A stretch of 64,000 bases of DNA, from contig OZ037765.1 of assembly GCA_964035545.1 (NCBI GenBank), forward strand, positions 8,770,698-8,834,697. The letters run 5' to 3'. The stretch is from Bugula neritina. Its lineage: Eukaryota > Bryozoa > Gymnolaemata > Cheilostomatida > Bugulidae. Below the pieces are notes generated by a model. The model did no database searches, was not told the origin of the DNA, and saw only the letters and a program-made list of their open reading frames with translations. The number at the start of each line of letters is the position of its first letter. The stretch's first letter is position 1. Of this stretch, positions 27,939-40,353 are shown one piece after another. The position numbers and the translations under genes were made by a program.

Positions 27939-28050
27939 GTCACCATCCCTGTGAGAACCTCTGGTGGGAAGGCTTAAGGGCTGTGTGTTTGGCGGGATTC
28001 AAACCCATGACCTATCACTCAATAGGCCAGCCTTTTATCACTGGAGCAAA
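27939..28050 (-). mobile_element. tRNA-derived SINE, short form
   Basis: On the minus strand a tRNA-like head with a box-B-like GGGTTTGAATCCC is followed closely by the tail TTCTCACAGGGATGGTGAC. That tail is shared with the copy at 40954-41148 (CTCACAGGGATGGCGAC). The middle section present in the other two copies is missing, so this is either an internally deleted copy or a subfamily. Confidence 0.65.
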
Positions 28051-29208
28051 GCTGTTACTTAAAGTCTAAGTTCTATAGCTATTCTTTGATAACCTTTTAG
28101 AGCTTCATTACCTCATTGGTAATTTTAAATTTTACCAGTTCTGCAAGTGAGGGAAGCTTTTATATTATTTCAGTTCATTTTGTATATGTTGTAGATTAGC
28201 TTTGGGATTTGGTCGTTACAGTTGGGCTTGTGTACAGCATAGCAGTATTGACGTAAGTAATGTATTGAAATGTATATATATAGAAAAGTTTAATTTACTG
28301 GTAGGCTGAAAATGCTAATTTTTTAGCTTCAAATGACCTTCATTAGGCGGTACCTAGACATGTCCAAGTTGCCAGTAAGATTGTTTTAGTGGCCAGAAAC
28401 TGCTTAAAAGCATATAAATAGCAAACTAACTTGTAGTTGCATTAAGCAAGACAGTGCAAAATATCGAATAAACATAAAAGGGAACAGTTCATACGTTAGT
28501 TAATCAAATCGGTCATTATCCCATTTCTATAAAAATACAAAAATGGTTTTATTACTTGTAAATTGTAGACACAGTATATCATTCTATCATATTAATAAAT
28601 GGTTTTAATGCAAGTTGAGGGAAACAGCCAGTAGAATACCATCAAAGATTGGAAGTTTGTTTAAGTAAATTATTTCTGGAAGGATTTGTAACATCCAAGT
28701 GCAAAGGTAGGCCTGCTAGATTACAAAGCTCATTGCCAGTATGTGTAATTAAACGATTACTAACTGTCTAAATAAGTTAATTTATTTTTGATAGACATAT
28801 TTATTTCTTCTCTAACCACTTCTTTGGAAATTTCATGACAGTTGGTTTGTGATAAATAATGGTGGTTGGTATGCTAAGAGATCTAACCACCTTGACTTCC
28901 TTGAATACAGATACTAATGTATTATGTTACTAGAACATGCCTCAAAGTACATCACTCAGCAGTGTGCGATGATTTATAACTTTTTTGGCCTCTCTCAGCT
29001 GCATCTCCATGTTTAATAGATAGTATAATAGAGTAGTGCAAAGGTATTTAGTCTTTTAAAACAAAGCTACGTACATTAGAGTCTGCTGCACTACAATTGT
29101 AGGAAAAGTTCATCTGGTGATCTGATTAAGTCCAAAGAAATTGAGTCCTTTTAGCAAAAATTATAAGATGTAGAAAGATATCAACCCAGAAGTACTGCTA
29201 CCATCGCC

Positions 29209-32200
29209 ATGGGTAAGTTGGTAAATTTAAATCTAAACTTATGCCTTGTCGTTGGAATTTGTGATAGTGCTATTCTATCATTCAATGGGCATAGTAGTTG
29301 ATCTCTATTGCGTATTGATAGTGTGTTATGAAATATTAGCCGTCTTTTAGTCTACTGCTGCAGTGCTAATTCATCAAGCACTTGACGCTTCAGGTTTTGT
29401 AAATAATCTTCCTGATGTCAGCTGATCATTATATCAATGCAACAGGTATCTGCACAATTCAACATTTGGTTTATAAGGGTGGGCTGTAACACCCCCCCCA
29501 TTTTGTGGGAATTAAGATTAAAGACTAAGTGATTTATATTCAAGGCGATCACATAATTCTATAAATCATACTTCACTCAATTGTAGGACGTACTTAAAAT
29601 ACTATTCATTGCTTATGCTTAGCCATAAATATTTTGTACCAAAAAGTTGTTCAATAATAGGGGTTATTAATCTGAATGTACTACTACTTTTTTATATAAA
29701 TGTGTAATATATACAGCCTTTGGTTGCTAAAACTTTTGGGACCTAATCCAGTTATGCCTTTATAGTGTATCCTTTTTCTGCTTTTGTTTCTCTGAGATGG
29801 TAGATTTTTTCCTTCATTTTAAGTTTGGTAAACCTAAAGAATTGGATCAACATGACGTAAATAGCTATTAATAGACCCTGTTTAAATTTGCATTGTCAAC
29901 CAAGGGCACAGTTAATTCTTTGTAAAGTCGAATTATGCTTTTGCAATTTTCATCACTAACAAGTCTAGCTCGCCAAAAGTTTTAAAATATTTTTATTTAG
30001 GGTAATTTTACCTCAAAAGATTGAAGTTAGACTGAAAATTAAACATGATAAAGGTTTCAAGATTAATATAAATAAATATATTTTTATGCATTTTAGTGTC
30101 TATTGAATTTGTAGCCACTGATCCCAAGGATGTAAATCAAACTTTAACTGAGATAGAGCGGCTACTACGAGGGGCATCTCTTCTGTCTCAACCTAATGCT
30201 AAGCTGTCCTCAACCTCCCAAGTATGTCAAACTTCACACTGTCACTACATTTACTCTGCCTGTGTATTATTACTAGTCATTAGTAGATAGTTATGTTTGC
30301 TTTGGCCAAGAGTGATTGTCTCTTGTTTATGAGTTCTTGAAGCACTTCCTGTATGAAAATTCATTCCTCCGTACCTAATAGAACTGATTAACTATTCAAG
30401 TTCAATAGCTATGAAAAGGAATTTCATAATTTCAATATGAATCTAAGCCTATTGTGTGCTATTTATTCAGCATTCTTTCTCGGTAAATCATCACTACCAA
30501 GTTTTTCAAGTTTATAACCATAATAAGAGAAGAACTATCTTGTAACACAATTTAAAGCAAATAGTGCAGTTCAAAATAAAGCCCAATCATAAAGTAGGGA
30601 TAACCTTTGAAATGAACTGTCAAACATTTTAATTTATTGAATGAGGCACTGGTTTATCCATTGGTCAGAGCTCTAGTACTCTTTTCTTACAATTTTTAGT
30701 ATGCATAGCATATAACAGATTCAGGCTGAAACCTAATATCACTTATGCTAGTTACTTCCACTAATATTTCACTATACACTATATACTAAACTGTTTAGGG
30801 TAATCAAATTACACCAGATTGCTGTAAGCCAGTGCATAGCTTTCTCTCTACTTTTTATCTGTTGATGTTTTTGATTTACTAGAAAATTTGTTGGTTATGC
30901 ACTGATAGGTGGAATTCCCGTCATAATATATATATATTTGTGTACCAACTTATAAATAAATTTAAGGAACAGTCATAATTGGTATTTCATGGAGCTTTAC
31001 CTACATTTGATTAAATAAAAGCTCTGAATTTAAAATTAAAATTTCAGTCAACCATCTAGATTTGGTATTCTTGTATCTTGGATTTTAAGCTAAATTTACT
31101 TTCAAAATATATTTGTTTTATTAAACTTTTATACTAAAGTGTGTATTATATACTGAATGCTCAACATTATCAAATGAGTACGATAAATGGTAATACTTGG
31201 TGCAGGGTTATACTATGATCAGGTAGACTTTACTTGTAGTTAGTGGAAATTAGTGTTGGAAAATTTTAGCATATCACTTTCCCTGGCATCTAGTGCACAA
31301 ATTCCTACTTTTATGGTCTCTGCATTGTTATCTGGCTAGAAGGAAGCCTGTGGACTAGAATGTATTCAATGCACTCCGGTGGGGGGGGGTGCTTGTCTAG
31401 CCAGACTGTATTAGCCTCCAGTGTCAGAGTACATAACTGTTCTACCACAGCTATTATATTTTTTGCAGGCTAGTTAGTTTCATATGGTAATAGGAAACTG
31501 CCATTTTTTTCAACATGGCAGCCCAACCAATGGGTTAAAAGCCTAATAATAATAATGATGAAGCTTCATCTTGGCTTTGTGCAAAGGCCTTTGAGCAACT
31601 TTTATCACATCCAAACACCTTTACAACTTAATTTTTCAGATATTAAATTCAAGGATCTAACATTACCCTACAATATATTATGTGTGCTTGTATTTATTGT
31701 AAGGGTTCTGGTATAATGCCAAGTTTGGCAAATCTACAGCCACCACTAGATTCTACAGGCAATGGTGTAATGTTAGAACACGCTGAGTTGATTTATGATG
31801 TGGCATTTTTTCAGGAACAAAAACTGAAGTTAATGTACAACAATGAAGTTCGAGCAATCACATTCACTAAACCTGTGAAATATGACCATCTTCTGCTGAA
31901 AGCCAAGGAGCTGTTTGGTCCATTCAAACACATCTACCATCGCCACCATCATGGCCAGGTTAGCTTCTCTCTTCCAGTACTTTTACTCACTTGTTACTTC
32001 AGCTCTGGGCCTAATATAGTCTTTTCTGAGGAGTATACTAGTTTATTCTGCTGACAACTTGCCAAGAGTCTTGTAAAACAAAATCTGTTGAGTCATATAA
32101 TCACAGTGGATTGTGTAGTAAGTAGTAAACCAGAAGTAGTAAGTAGTAGACCAGACAATAGTGGTCTGTGAGTAAATGAGAATTTAAAACAATACAGCAA

Positions 32201-35200
32201 AAAGTAAATACTAATTACTAGCAGCTTGATTTCTGCTGGCTGGTCATGATATTGCAAAGGTTGGTTGGCTGAGCTCAGTTCCTTCTGGCCTGCAGTCAAT
32301 GTCTGTACAGTCTATACTTTATAGTTTCTATACCAACCAACTTGCTAACCAGTCTCTGGAAACATATACTCTATATAACAATGAACTTGAATCTGTTATG
32401 AAAAGTGAACAGTAGCATGTTGAATATTGTATTGTTTGGCAACACAAATTTTTAAACTCTTGCGATGAGTCATGTAAAATACATATATGCTGGGATAAGT
32501 GAGAATCTATTTTTTATGCTACCAGCTGTAACCCTGAGTGCCACTGTACAGCTAAAGTGATACTCTGTTCCTATTGGATACTTGGTTTCTGCAGACTACA
32601 ATAAAACTGTCATCTAAATTTTGATTAGCTAGATTGATAAAATTAATATAGATTGATAAAACCATTTTACTTTGTATTTAATTGTCATTAATTTGAAAGC
32701 TATCTTGAAAATGCATACTAGACTGACCTCAACTTCCTCAATTTCAATGTATTATGTAGGTTATAAATTCTAAACATGATCACTAAAAAAATTCTTATTA
32801 ATTCATGTTCTTTTGTGTCACCTTTGCAACACTATGATTTAACTTAGTGTATTAAATATAAATTTGATAAATTTGATTTCAAGGCATGTTTTGTAATGGG
32901 CCTTTTCAACTCAATAGTTACCCGGAACTAACTATTAATGTGTTTATGTGAATTTAGAAGTCATTTCACTGTTACACTCACACACCCCTCTCTCTCTACA
33001 CCCCCACATTTCTCTACACCCCTCTCTCTCTACACCCCCACATCTCTCTACACCCCTCTCTCTCTACACCCCTTTCTCTCTCTACACCCCCACATCTCTC
33101 TACACCCCTCTCTCTCTACACCCCCATGTCTCTCTCTACACCCCCATATCTCTTCACCCCTCTCTCTCTCTACACCCCCACATCTCTCTACACCCCCACA
33201 TCTCTCTACACCCCCACATCTCTCTACACCCCTCTCTCTCTCTACACCCCTTTCTCTCTCTCTACACCCCTCTCTCTCTACACTCCTCTCTCTCTCTCTC
33301 TACACCCCTCTCTCTCTCTCTACACCCCTCTCTCTCTCTCTACACCCCTCTCTCTCTCTCTCTCTCTCTCTCTACACCCCTCTCTCTCTCTACAGTCTGC
33401 ACCGCCTTCTCTTTTTAACACTCATCTTCCCTCTACAAGAATTATCTCCCTCAGCCTCATTTCCTCCCTGCATAGCATTATGTTCTATAGGCTACCTGGT
33501 GCTGAAGTAAAGACACTGCAATCAATGAAAATATGCAATATTTCTCTACATGCAGATCTATGCAACAGGTTTTGGGTGAAAAGGAATTTTGTGTTTCGTA
33601 AACCTAGTGAAAATCAAGTGGGGGGTCTGTACTCTGTTTTCTGGGGTACTGTAGATTCCCACACTCTAAAGTAATGTCCCTTAAATCACTTGCAGGCTTG
33701 TAGCATGTTGATGCATATTTCTAGTAAACATTGACATTTCGTCCAAATTTATGGTAATTATATTCTGTACCATATCTGTATCTCCGTTTCTTTCTTGTTA
33801 ACTTCAACTATGTGTTGTATGGTTTCGACAATTTAATTATGCAAGAAAGTCTGAATGTTAATTATTAGTTTTCTGGTAATGTGTTTAATCATACTACAAC
33901 TGAGGTGTAGAGTGCAGCTTAGTTTGAAATCCATATGAACTGACTTTCAACCCTATCATGCATGTAGTAGTATGTCAGGTAGCTAGTTTTATGTTTTTAC
34001 AATAATTTTATCTATTGACCTTCAGAGTTGTGTTTAGTGTTTCACGTTGTCAAGTTTTCTATACTCTATTCTCTCTATCAGAGGTAGCAACTACTAGCAG
34101 AGCAACTGTTTATGCTGTTATTATAATTACCGTGTTATAGTCGACTGTACCAAGTTATCATGTGTCTTCAGGAGTTCAAGATATCGGATCAACACGATCT
34201 CTCAGCAGTGCTGACGCAGTACAGTAGTCAAAGCAGCAGCATCAAACTCTATGTGAAAGATGCCGAACAGAAGTCTTCTGGTGCTGATTCAGTAAGTCAT
34301 GTGACTATGTCTAAGGCTACGTGTATGTGAATGATATAATGTGGTGATAGAGGTGTAATGTATACCTGTACTTTATAGAAACTGTATCATATAATTATAG
34401 GATGCAAAAATAATATTCTAGCACTTCATGGGCTCACAGTTGCCATTGAGATACTATATACCATCATGCTATCAATAGTCCAATATAAGATATGGGCAGT
34501 CTATCAATTTGATAAAATTCCATAGTGTTTTATGCAATAGCCAACTTATGGTTATGTTGCAGGTTTGTGCACTAAAATTATATAATTTAAGTTTCATAGT
34601 TTTTGCAGAGCAAGGCTGATTTTTAAAAGTGTATTTTTTAAATTTAGTATATAGCCAAGTGAAAATTAAATCACTGTCCATGAATGTTATTTCTCCATCG
34701 AAGCAGCTAACCTGTGCCTAGCTTTTAGTTTGCTCTTTCTAGCTGTAAGCACAATATTGTCACCTCAACATGTTAGTTAGAATCAAGCATTTATTGTCAC
34801 AAATGTGTCTTCACTAAAACCTCTCATAAATATATACAAGTATAAAATATATAATATATATTATATAATATATTATACTATATGATATATAATAATGTAA
34901 TAATGTATAATACATAATATATACAAGTATATTAGTTTTACTATTCACATTTAAATGTCAACTAGATTTGATGTTAATTATGGTTAAATGATAGTGCAAA
35001 CTGCTAGTATGGTTTATAGTGTGTGCTGATGACCAAGCCGCTTTCTGTAGGGTATTTCCATTGTGAGTCGGTCAGCAAGTTGTCCTTCACCTCCACCAGG
35101 CACGCTCACGGAGGGGGATCAAGTGATTGCACGTAAAATACAGATCAGGTCGAGCTCTAGGGTTTCCACCACTGGCAGTGCTGAGGGGGAATTCATCCCT

Positions 35201-38200
35201 GAGGATGATGACTATCTCAGCACACAGACTAGATAGTAAGTTATCACTCACTGCATTTCCATTGCTTTGCATTAATAGATGCTAGTACAAATGAAGTTGT
35301 CGTTGTGGTTTTATTCATGCAACTGTTTCCAAACATCAAACGAAAAATCCATTGCACATTGGCTTAGAAACATATGGTCACTATCTTTGAAAAAACTCCT
35401 GTTGAAAAGTGGGATAACTGCTAAAGGGTGCAAGCAGCTAAATTCAATTATTATTTTCAAGTTTTTAGCATTTCTTTAGCTTACAACTGTTTGTTGCATG
35501 TTTTGTTGTGAGGTTTTTATAGCTTGTAGCTCATCACATTACATGCAATAATATGTTGCCTGGTAACAAGTAACAAGGTAGTTCAGCTGTTTAGTACATT
35601 TTCAAGAGTAAAGAACTTTTCATTAGCTATAAAAATTGTTGGCAGCAATTTGCCTCTTCTGATTGCTGACCTGTGATTAAGTTTATTGTCTTGTGAGCTG
35701 TGCTGATAGTAATCTAGTATGTTGTTAACATATAATTTTTTAATATATAATGCTGATAGTAATCTAGTATAATTTTTCACCAGTATACTTGTATGTACAT
35801 CAGCCAAAAACATTCTGTGTATATTTTTGTTTCCATAACATCAAAATTGACTTACCAAAATTTCAAATATACCAAGCTATTGTTACAATATTGGTTGTTA
35901 GAACGAATAATAGCTCTTTTTTTGTTACCATAGCAAACTTCCATATATCTCATCTCGGGTTAGTGTCCATTCTGATTCTGGTTATGAAACGCCCTCATTG
36001 ACTGCTAGTGAAAGAAATAGTGGCAGCACGTTTCCTTATCGTAGAGTTGATGCTGGTCCCCTCCATAAAGGTGGATCCGACAGCAATGAAGGTCAGTTGT
36101 GCTAACAGTATTGGTAGATTAGCAGACCTAGGAACTCATTAGTGCCATTAGTACTAGTAGTACCAGTAGTACTTGTAGTACTTGTAGTGCCAGTAGTACT
36201 TGTAGTACTTGTAGTACCAGTAGTACTTGTAATACTACTGGTACTACTAGTACTACAAATACAGCAGTACCAGTAGTGCTACTAGTATCACCAGCACTAG
36301 TAGTACCAGTACCCTAGTATTTTCAATGAGTTAGCAAATGTAAATACTAGTGATAAGTTATATTGGGCCCACTCTGTACTGTGTTCCATTATCCTAAACT
36401 TATCTTAATCTGTTTATTCTAAGTACATTAAATTTATTATGTCTAATACTTACCTTAGGTTGTTGTATGACCTAGTTGTTTTAGTTAGGTATAGTAATAA
36501 CCGTCATAGCACCTGTCACTATTAAATTACCATAAACAGTGTACTTACAAATTACATAGTCCGTTTCTAACATCCTATACTCATGTGTTTTACTTTTCTT
36601 CTATATTTTGTATAAAACACTGCAAAAGCATGCCAAACTGATTTATTGAAAATAGTTGGATTTTTAGACAGTGGGAGTTGCATTTTCTCTGTTTGCTTCA
36701 ATGTGAGCTCATAGACATTGCATCATCATACATTTCACAGACAAAAGTAGAAATTTTGCAGGTTTTATTGACAAGCATTTCTAAATACCTATTAGAGTAA
36801 TTACTTTGGACTTTCTCCTGTTAGGCAGCATTTTAATTCAATTCATGCAAATTTCTTATTGAAGTTTTGTTTTAAATATATTAGGAGAAATTTGTTTTTG
36901 TTGTTGGATTAATAAATATTAAATATCTTCATGTTTTTTATATTTGGTGGTAGCTTTTTCAGTTAGAAATTGTCATTAGAAGATAATACATTAAATTGTA
37001 AACCTGCAAGTCTCAATATTTGCTGCTTGCCTCAACAAAAATGCTATTGATTTCAGTATCAACTCTGCCTCGGTCCATACAGAAAAGACCTAATCTCAAC
37101 CCAGGGTGGTATTGGGGAGTAGATAACTCTAGTAACAATTCTACCAGTAATCTTAGCATTGGCAGTAATTCATCCCATCGCGCACCTTCTATGGACAACA
37201 TAAGCAATTGTTCTGGCAACAGCGGTTTGCTAGACAACGGTGACAACTCAAAGAACTCAGCTATTGCTAACTTAAAAAGTTTGAAGAATCCTAGATGTGA
37301 GTAAATAATGTGATGTTAGCACATTATAACTGTAACTTCATCATTTAGTTCTTCTGTGATAGCTTTATCAGGGATCTTGCTAACAAAATTGTATTGCTTT
37401 TTTACCTGAATCTTACTGCTGAAGAGCTTGAAACTATCTCAAGATCTAAAAAAATACCAATTTTTTAATTACTGTTTGTGATCATGCTTAACATACCTAC
37501 TAATACTAGTATACTACTAATCGATAAATCTAATTTAGACATTTATAGTTTCAATTTCTTGTCATCTTATTGGTTTCAGCTCCTGCTCAGCCTAAGAACT
37601 GGAAGCGAGGAAAGCAACTAGGCGCAGGAGCATTTGGTTGTGTGTATTTGTGTTACGATGCTGACACAGGCAGAGAACTGGCTGTGAAACAGGTCAACCT
37701 GGGCACTGTAGACTTTCAAGTTTCTAAGGTTAGACAAATGCATACTCAAATATACTTTATGTGGTGTTTTCAAAGAGGAATAAAGTGTAGCTAGCTTACA
37801 AATTTTTATAGTTTCTTCTTTATAAATAATACCTTCTGCTGGTTTCAAGCTGCATAACCTTTCATGTCTAAAATTTAGGGCCATTACTATCTTCATATGT
37901 TGCATTGCAGACAAATATTATCATAATCAGAACTGTTTTCTGTTATTGGAAAAATTTAATTCAGTTATGGTTGTTTAATTTGGTGCTAGTTTTGTGTTGA
38001 AATAACATGTTTCTCTCCAAACTACCGCTTTGAATAGTATAATTTGTGAATGCTTTGCTCTCCTGGTGAGATTTAAACTGATTTTTAACAAAGCATGTTT
38101 AGCAACAGCTAATGGCAAATCTTCTAAACTAAACTACAATATTATATTAATACTTATGCTGTGCATGAATAAAACTTGTGTGTTTTGTAGGAAGTACGAG

Positions 38201-39280
38201 CTCTTGAGAGTGAAATAGCTTTATTAAAGAATTTACACCATGAGCGAATCGTACAGTACATGGGTGCTGATACTATACAGAATACATTATCTATATTTAT
38301 TGAATATATGCCTGGTGGATCAGTGAAAGATGAGTTGAATTCGTACGGTGCATTGACTGAGGTTGTGACAAGAAAGTATACTTTTCAAATTCTAGAAGGA
38401 GTGAAGTATCTACATGGACAGTTCATAGTACATCGGGATATCAAAGGTACCCTAGTGCTAATAAATTATAAAACATAAGCTTAGAAATGATATTTCGACA
38501 TGACTCCAATTATACGTGCCAGGCCACAATTTTAGGTCTAAACCCATGTATATACTTTTTATTCTAATACCGAATATATGTATACTACAAAGCCACTATT
38601 TTACAGGTGCCAATATCTTGCGAGATAGTAATGGTAACGTTAAGCTAACTGACTTTGGGGCATCCAAGCGCCTGCTCAATATAAAAACTCTAAAAGGTGC
38701 AACAATGACTGAGGGCGGGAAAACAGTAATTGGCACGCCATATTGGATGTCTCCAGAGGTCATTAATGGCGAAGGTTATGGAAGGGGCGCTGACATATGG
38801 TAATAATTCCTAAGCATTGTCTGACGTTCCTTGTACATGAAACCAATTTTAACCCTATTTTTAGCTACAAAGATTTTACTTAAGGAAGTAGGCACCTTGT
38901 TGTTTAAATATTTAGTAAGGAAATTTGAGTGGTTAGTGCGTGTACCTTTTAGTGCCAACTTCTTTATGCTTAAGTTTATGATATTTACTAGTCCTACCAA
39001 AATGTTTTGTTCTTATTGAGATTTTAACCACTTGAATATTTTTAGGAGTATAGGAGCAACGATAGTGGAAATGCTCACCAAACATCCTCCTTGGCACGAG
39101 CTAGAAGCAATGGCAGCGCTGTTTAAAATAGCCAATCTCAAGAAAGCTCATTATGTTCTTGATGACAAGGTCAGCATCCATGCTAAGGAGTTTTTAGAAA
39201 GGTGTTTTGCACAAGAGGGAAAGAGAGCCAAGGCAGAAGATCTACTGCGAGATCCGTGGCTAGCGAGTGGGCATGGTTGA
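29209..39280 (+). CDS. MAP3K2/3: MEKK2/3-type MAP kinase kinase kinase
   Basis: This kinase phosphorylates MAP2Ks (ERK5, JNK and p38 routes) in the cytoplasm. Eleven coding exons: 29209-29212, 30097-30221, 31815-31958, 34172-34291, 35051-35235, 35934-36091, 37057-37296, 37580-37728, 38191-38446, 38607-38799, 39046-39280. They join to 602 residues (human MEKK2/3 about 620). A PB1 domain (about residues 44-125, starting [15 protein letters not shown]) is followed by a disordered Ser-rich linker with the conserved SAEGEFIPE. The C-terminal kinase has GAGAFGCV, the lysine in ELAVKQ, HRDIKGANIL, DFG, a [12 protein letters not shown] activation loop and [17 protein letters not shown]. All catalytic residues are intact. 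The start is inferred: the first coding exon is only ATGG in the context CCATCGCC, because exon 2 has no in-frame ATG. One gene may represent the ancestor of vertebrate MAP3K2 and MAP3K3. Confidence 0.94.
32978..33395 (+). repeat. CTACACCCC/(CT)n pyrimidine minisatellite in MAP3K intron
   Basis: About 400 bases made of CTACACCCC, CCCACAT and (TC)n blocks, almost all pyrimidine on the sense strand, in the intron between exons 31815-31958 and 34172-34291. Stop codons are rare because of composition, so all three forward frames stay open for 150-190 codons; these are not genes. Pyrimidine mirror tracts of this type can form triplex DNA. Confidence 0.9.
34840..34925. repeat. AT-rich palindromic tract
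   Basis: Run of TATA/ATAT words such as AATATATATTATATAATATA in a MAP3K intron. It is low-complexity and likely to form hairpins; no other role is visible. Confidence 0.75.
36135..36320. repeat. AGTACTTGT/AGTACCAGT repeat in MAP3K intron
   Basis: Nine-base units AGTACTTGT, AGTACCAGT and their complements, with ACTAGTACTAC-type palindromes in the centre (about 36230-36260) where the strand bias flips. It lies just after the exon ending at 36091. Confidence 0.8.
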
Positions 39281-40353
39281 TCTCAACATACATCATATAC
39301 TTTTACTTACATCCTTTCAAATACTTGGCAATCGTTTATTTTCTACTATATAAATATTTTAGTTTATTAAAATCCAAAGTTTTCACAACACCAATATTTC
39401 CATTTTCATATTTGGAACGTAGTAGTTTTAGCCACCAATTTTATTTTTGTGATAAATCAATCATACTACCAAATTAAAGATTAACAGTGAAATATGGCTT
39501 TTGTTTTATTTTAAGCATTTTAGTACCAGCACTCTACCTTATATTTTGTAGTGCTCAACTGCACATATTTATCATTTAAAAGAAAATTGTATACTCTGCA
39601 AAAGCTATTTTGTTATGATTATGTAATAATGGAGAATAATATTGAAAATATGCGATTTTACTTCCAGTTATGCTAACCAATTAAGTCTTGTGTACTGTAT
39701 CAAGGCCAGATATATTTATTTTATCAATCAACAATATGAAAATTTTATGAAAAAGTTGTTGAATGCATATATTTTCAATTTTTCTGATTTTTATATTTAG
39801 TATGCTGAAATAAAAAAATATATAAATATCTAAACTGCAGTAATTATAAATGTTCCTGAATTTTTATATCAAAATCGGATAAAATTCTTTCAATTTAATG
39901 AATGGTTAGAGCTGATTTCAAATAATGATAAAATTAAAATTGACTACAGTAATAATGAAACTATCTAATAGCAATAGGCATTAATTTTTACAGCAATGAA
40001 ATTAAAGTCAATTGATGATAATTCAAGCAACTTTTATTAAAATTTGTTGAAAACCAGTATGACCTAAAAATAACTTAAATGTTTACTATACAAGTACAGC
40101 TTAATCATTTTTTTAAAATTAAGTTGAGCAAATCAAGACAAATCAACCTCTTTAAATATATAAATGCCTGCCAAGACATTTTAGGTACTCAAGTCAATAT
40201 AAATTAAAATCAGCTTTGGTTTATAAAAGACTAAAAAATGTATACAATTATAAAAATATGAAAACAAAAAAAACAATCATATCTAAAATACATTCTATTT
40301 ATTATCTTTTTGCTGCTAACAACTCTACCTAATACTTAACCTTGACTATAAGC
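39281..40353. other. Convergent gap MAP3K / methyltransferase
   Basis: AT-rich 3' flanks of two convergent genes, without repeat arrays. Candidate poly(A) signals are ATTAAA at 39473-39478 and AATAAA at 39809-39814 for the kinase, and AATAAA on the minus strand (40298-40303) 51 bases after the methyltransferase stop. No other gene is seen. Confidence 0.55.

Larger units (their letters stand above)
21041..29208. other. Divergent intergenic region POP4 / MAP3K
   Basis: This is the largest gene-free stretch in the window, 8.2 kb between two divergent starts. From about 22310 to 25540 it is dominated by degenerate ATTAGT/TATTAC/ATAAGT simple repeats. It also holds a small hairpin (24741-24828), a four-copy 16-bp tandem (25583-25646) and a SINE-like fragment (27939-28050). 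Open frames here, such as 23640-23828 with alternating Ser/Ile, are by-products of the repeats. A possible untranslated exon ending near 28256 (before gtaagt) is suggested only by a donor consensus. Confidence 0.6.

Noticed and set aside
32938-33674. Three overlapping forward frames of 156-190 codons rich in Ser, Leu, Thr and Pro
   Set aside because: They arise because the CTACACCCC/(CT)n tract contains no stop codons in any forward frame. The tract lies in a kinase intron and the frames have no start context or homology.
37013-37246. Minus-strand 77-residue frame
   Set aside because: Antisense shadow of the MAP3K linker exon 37057-37296.
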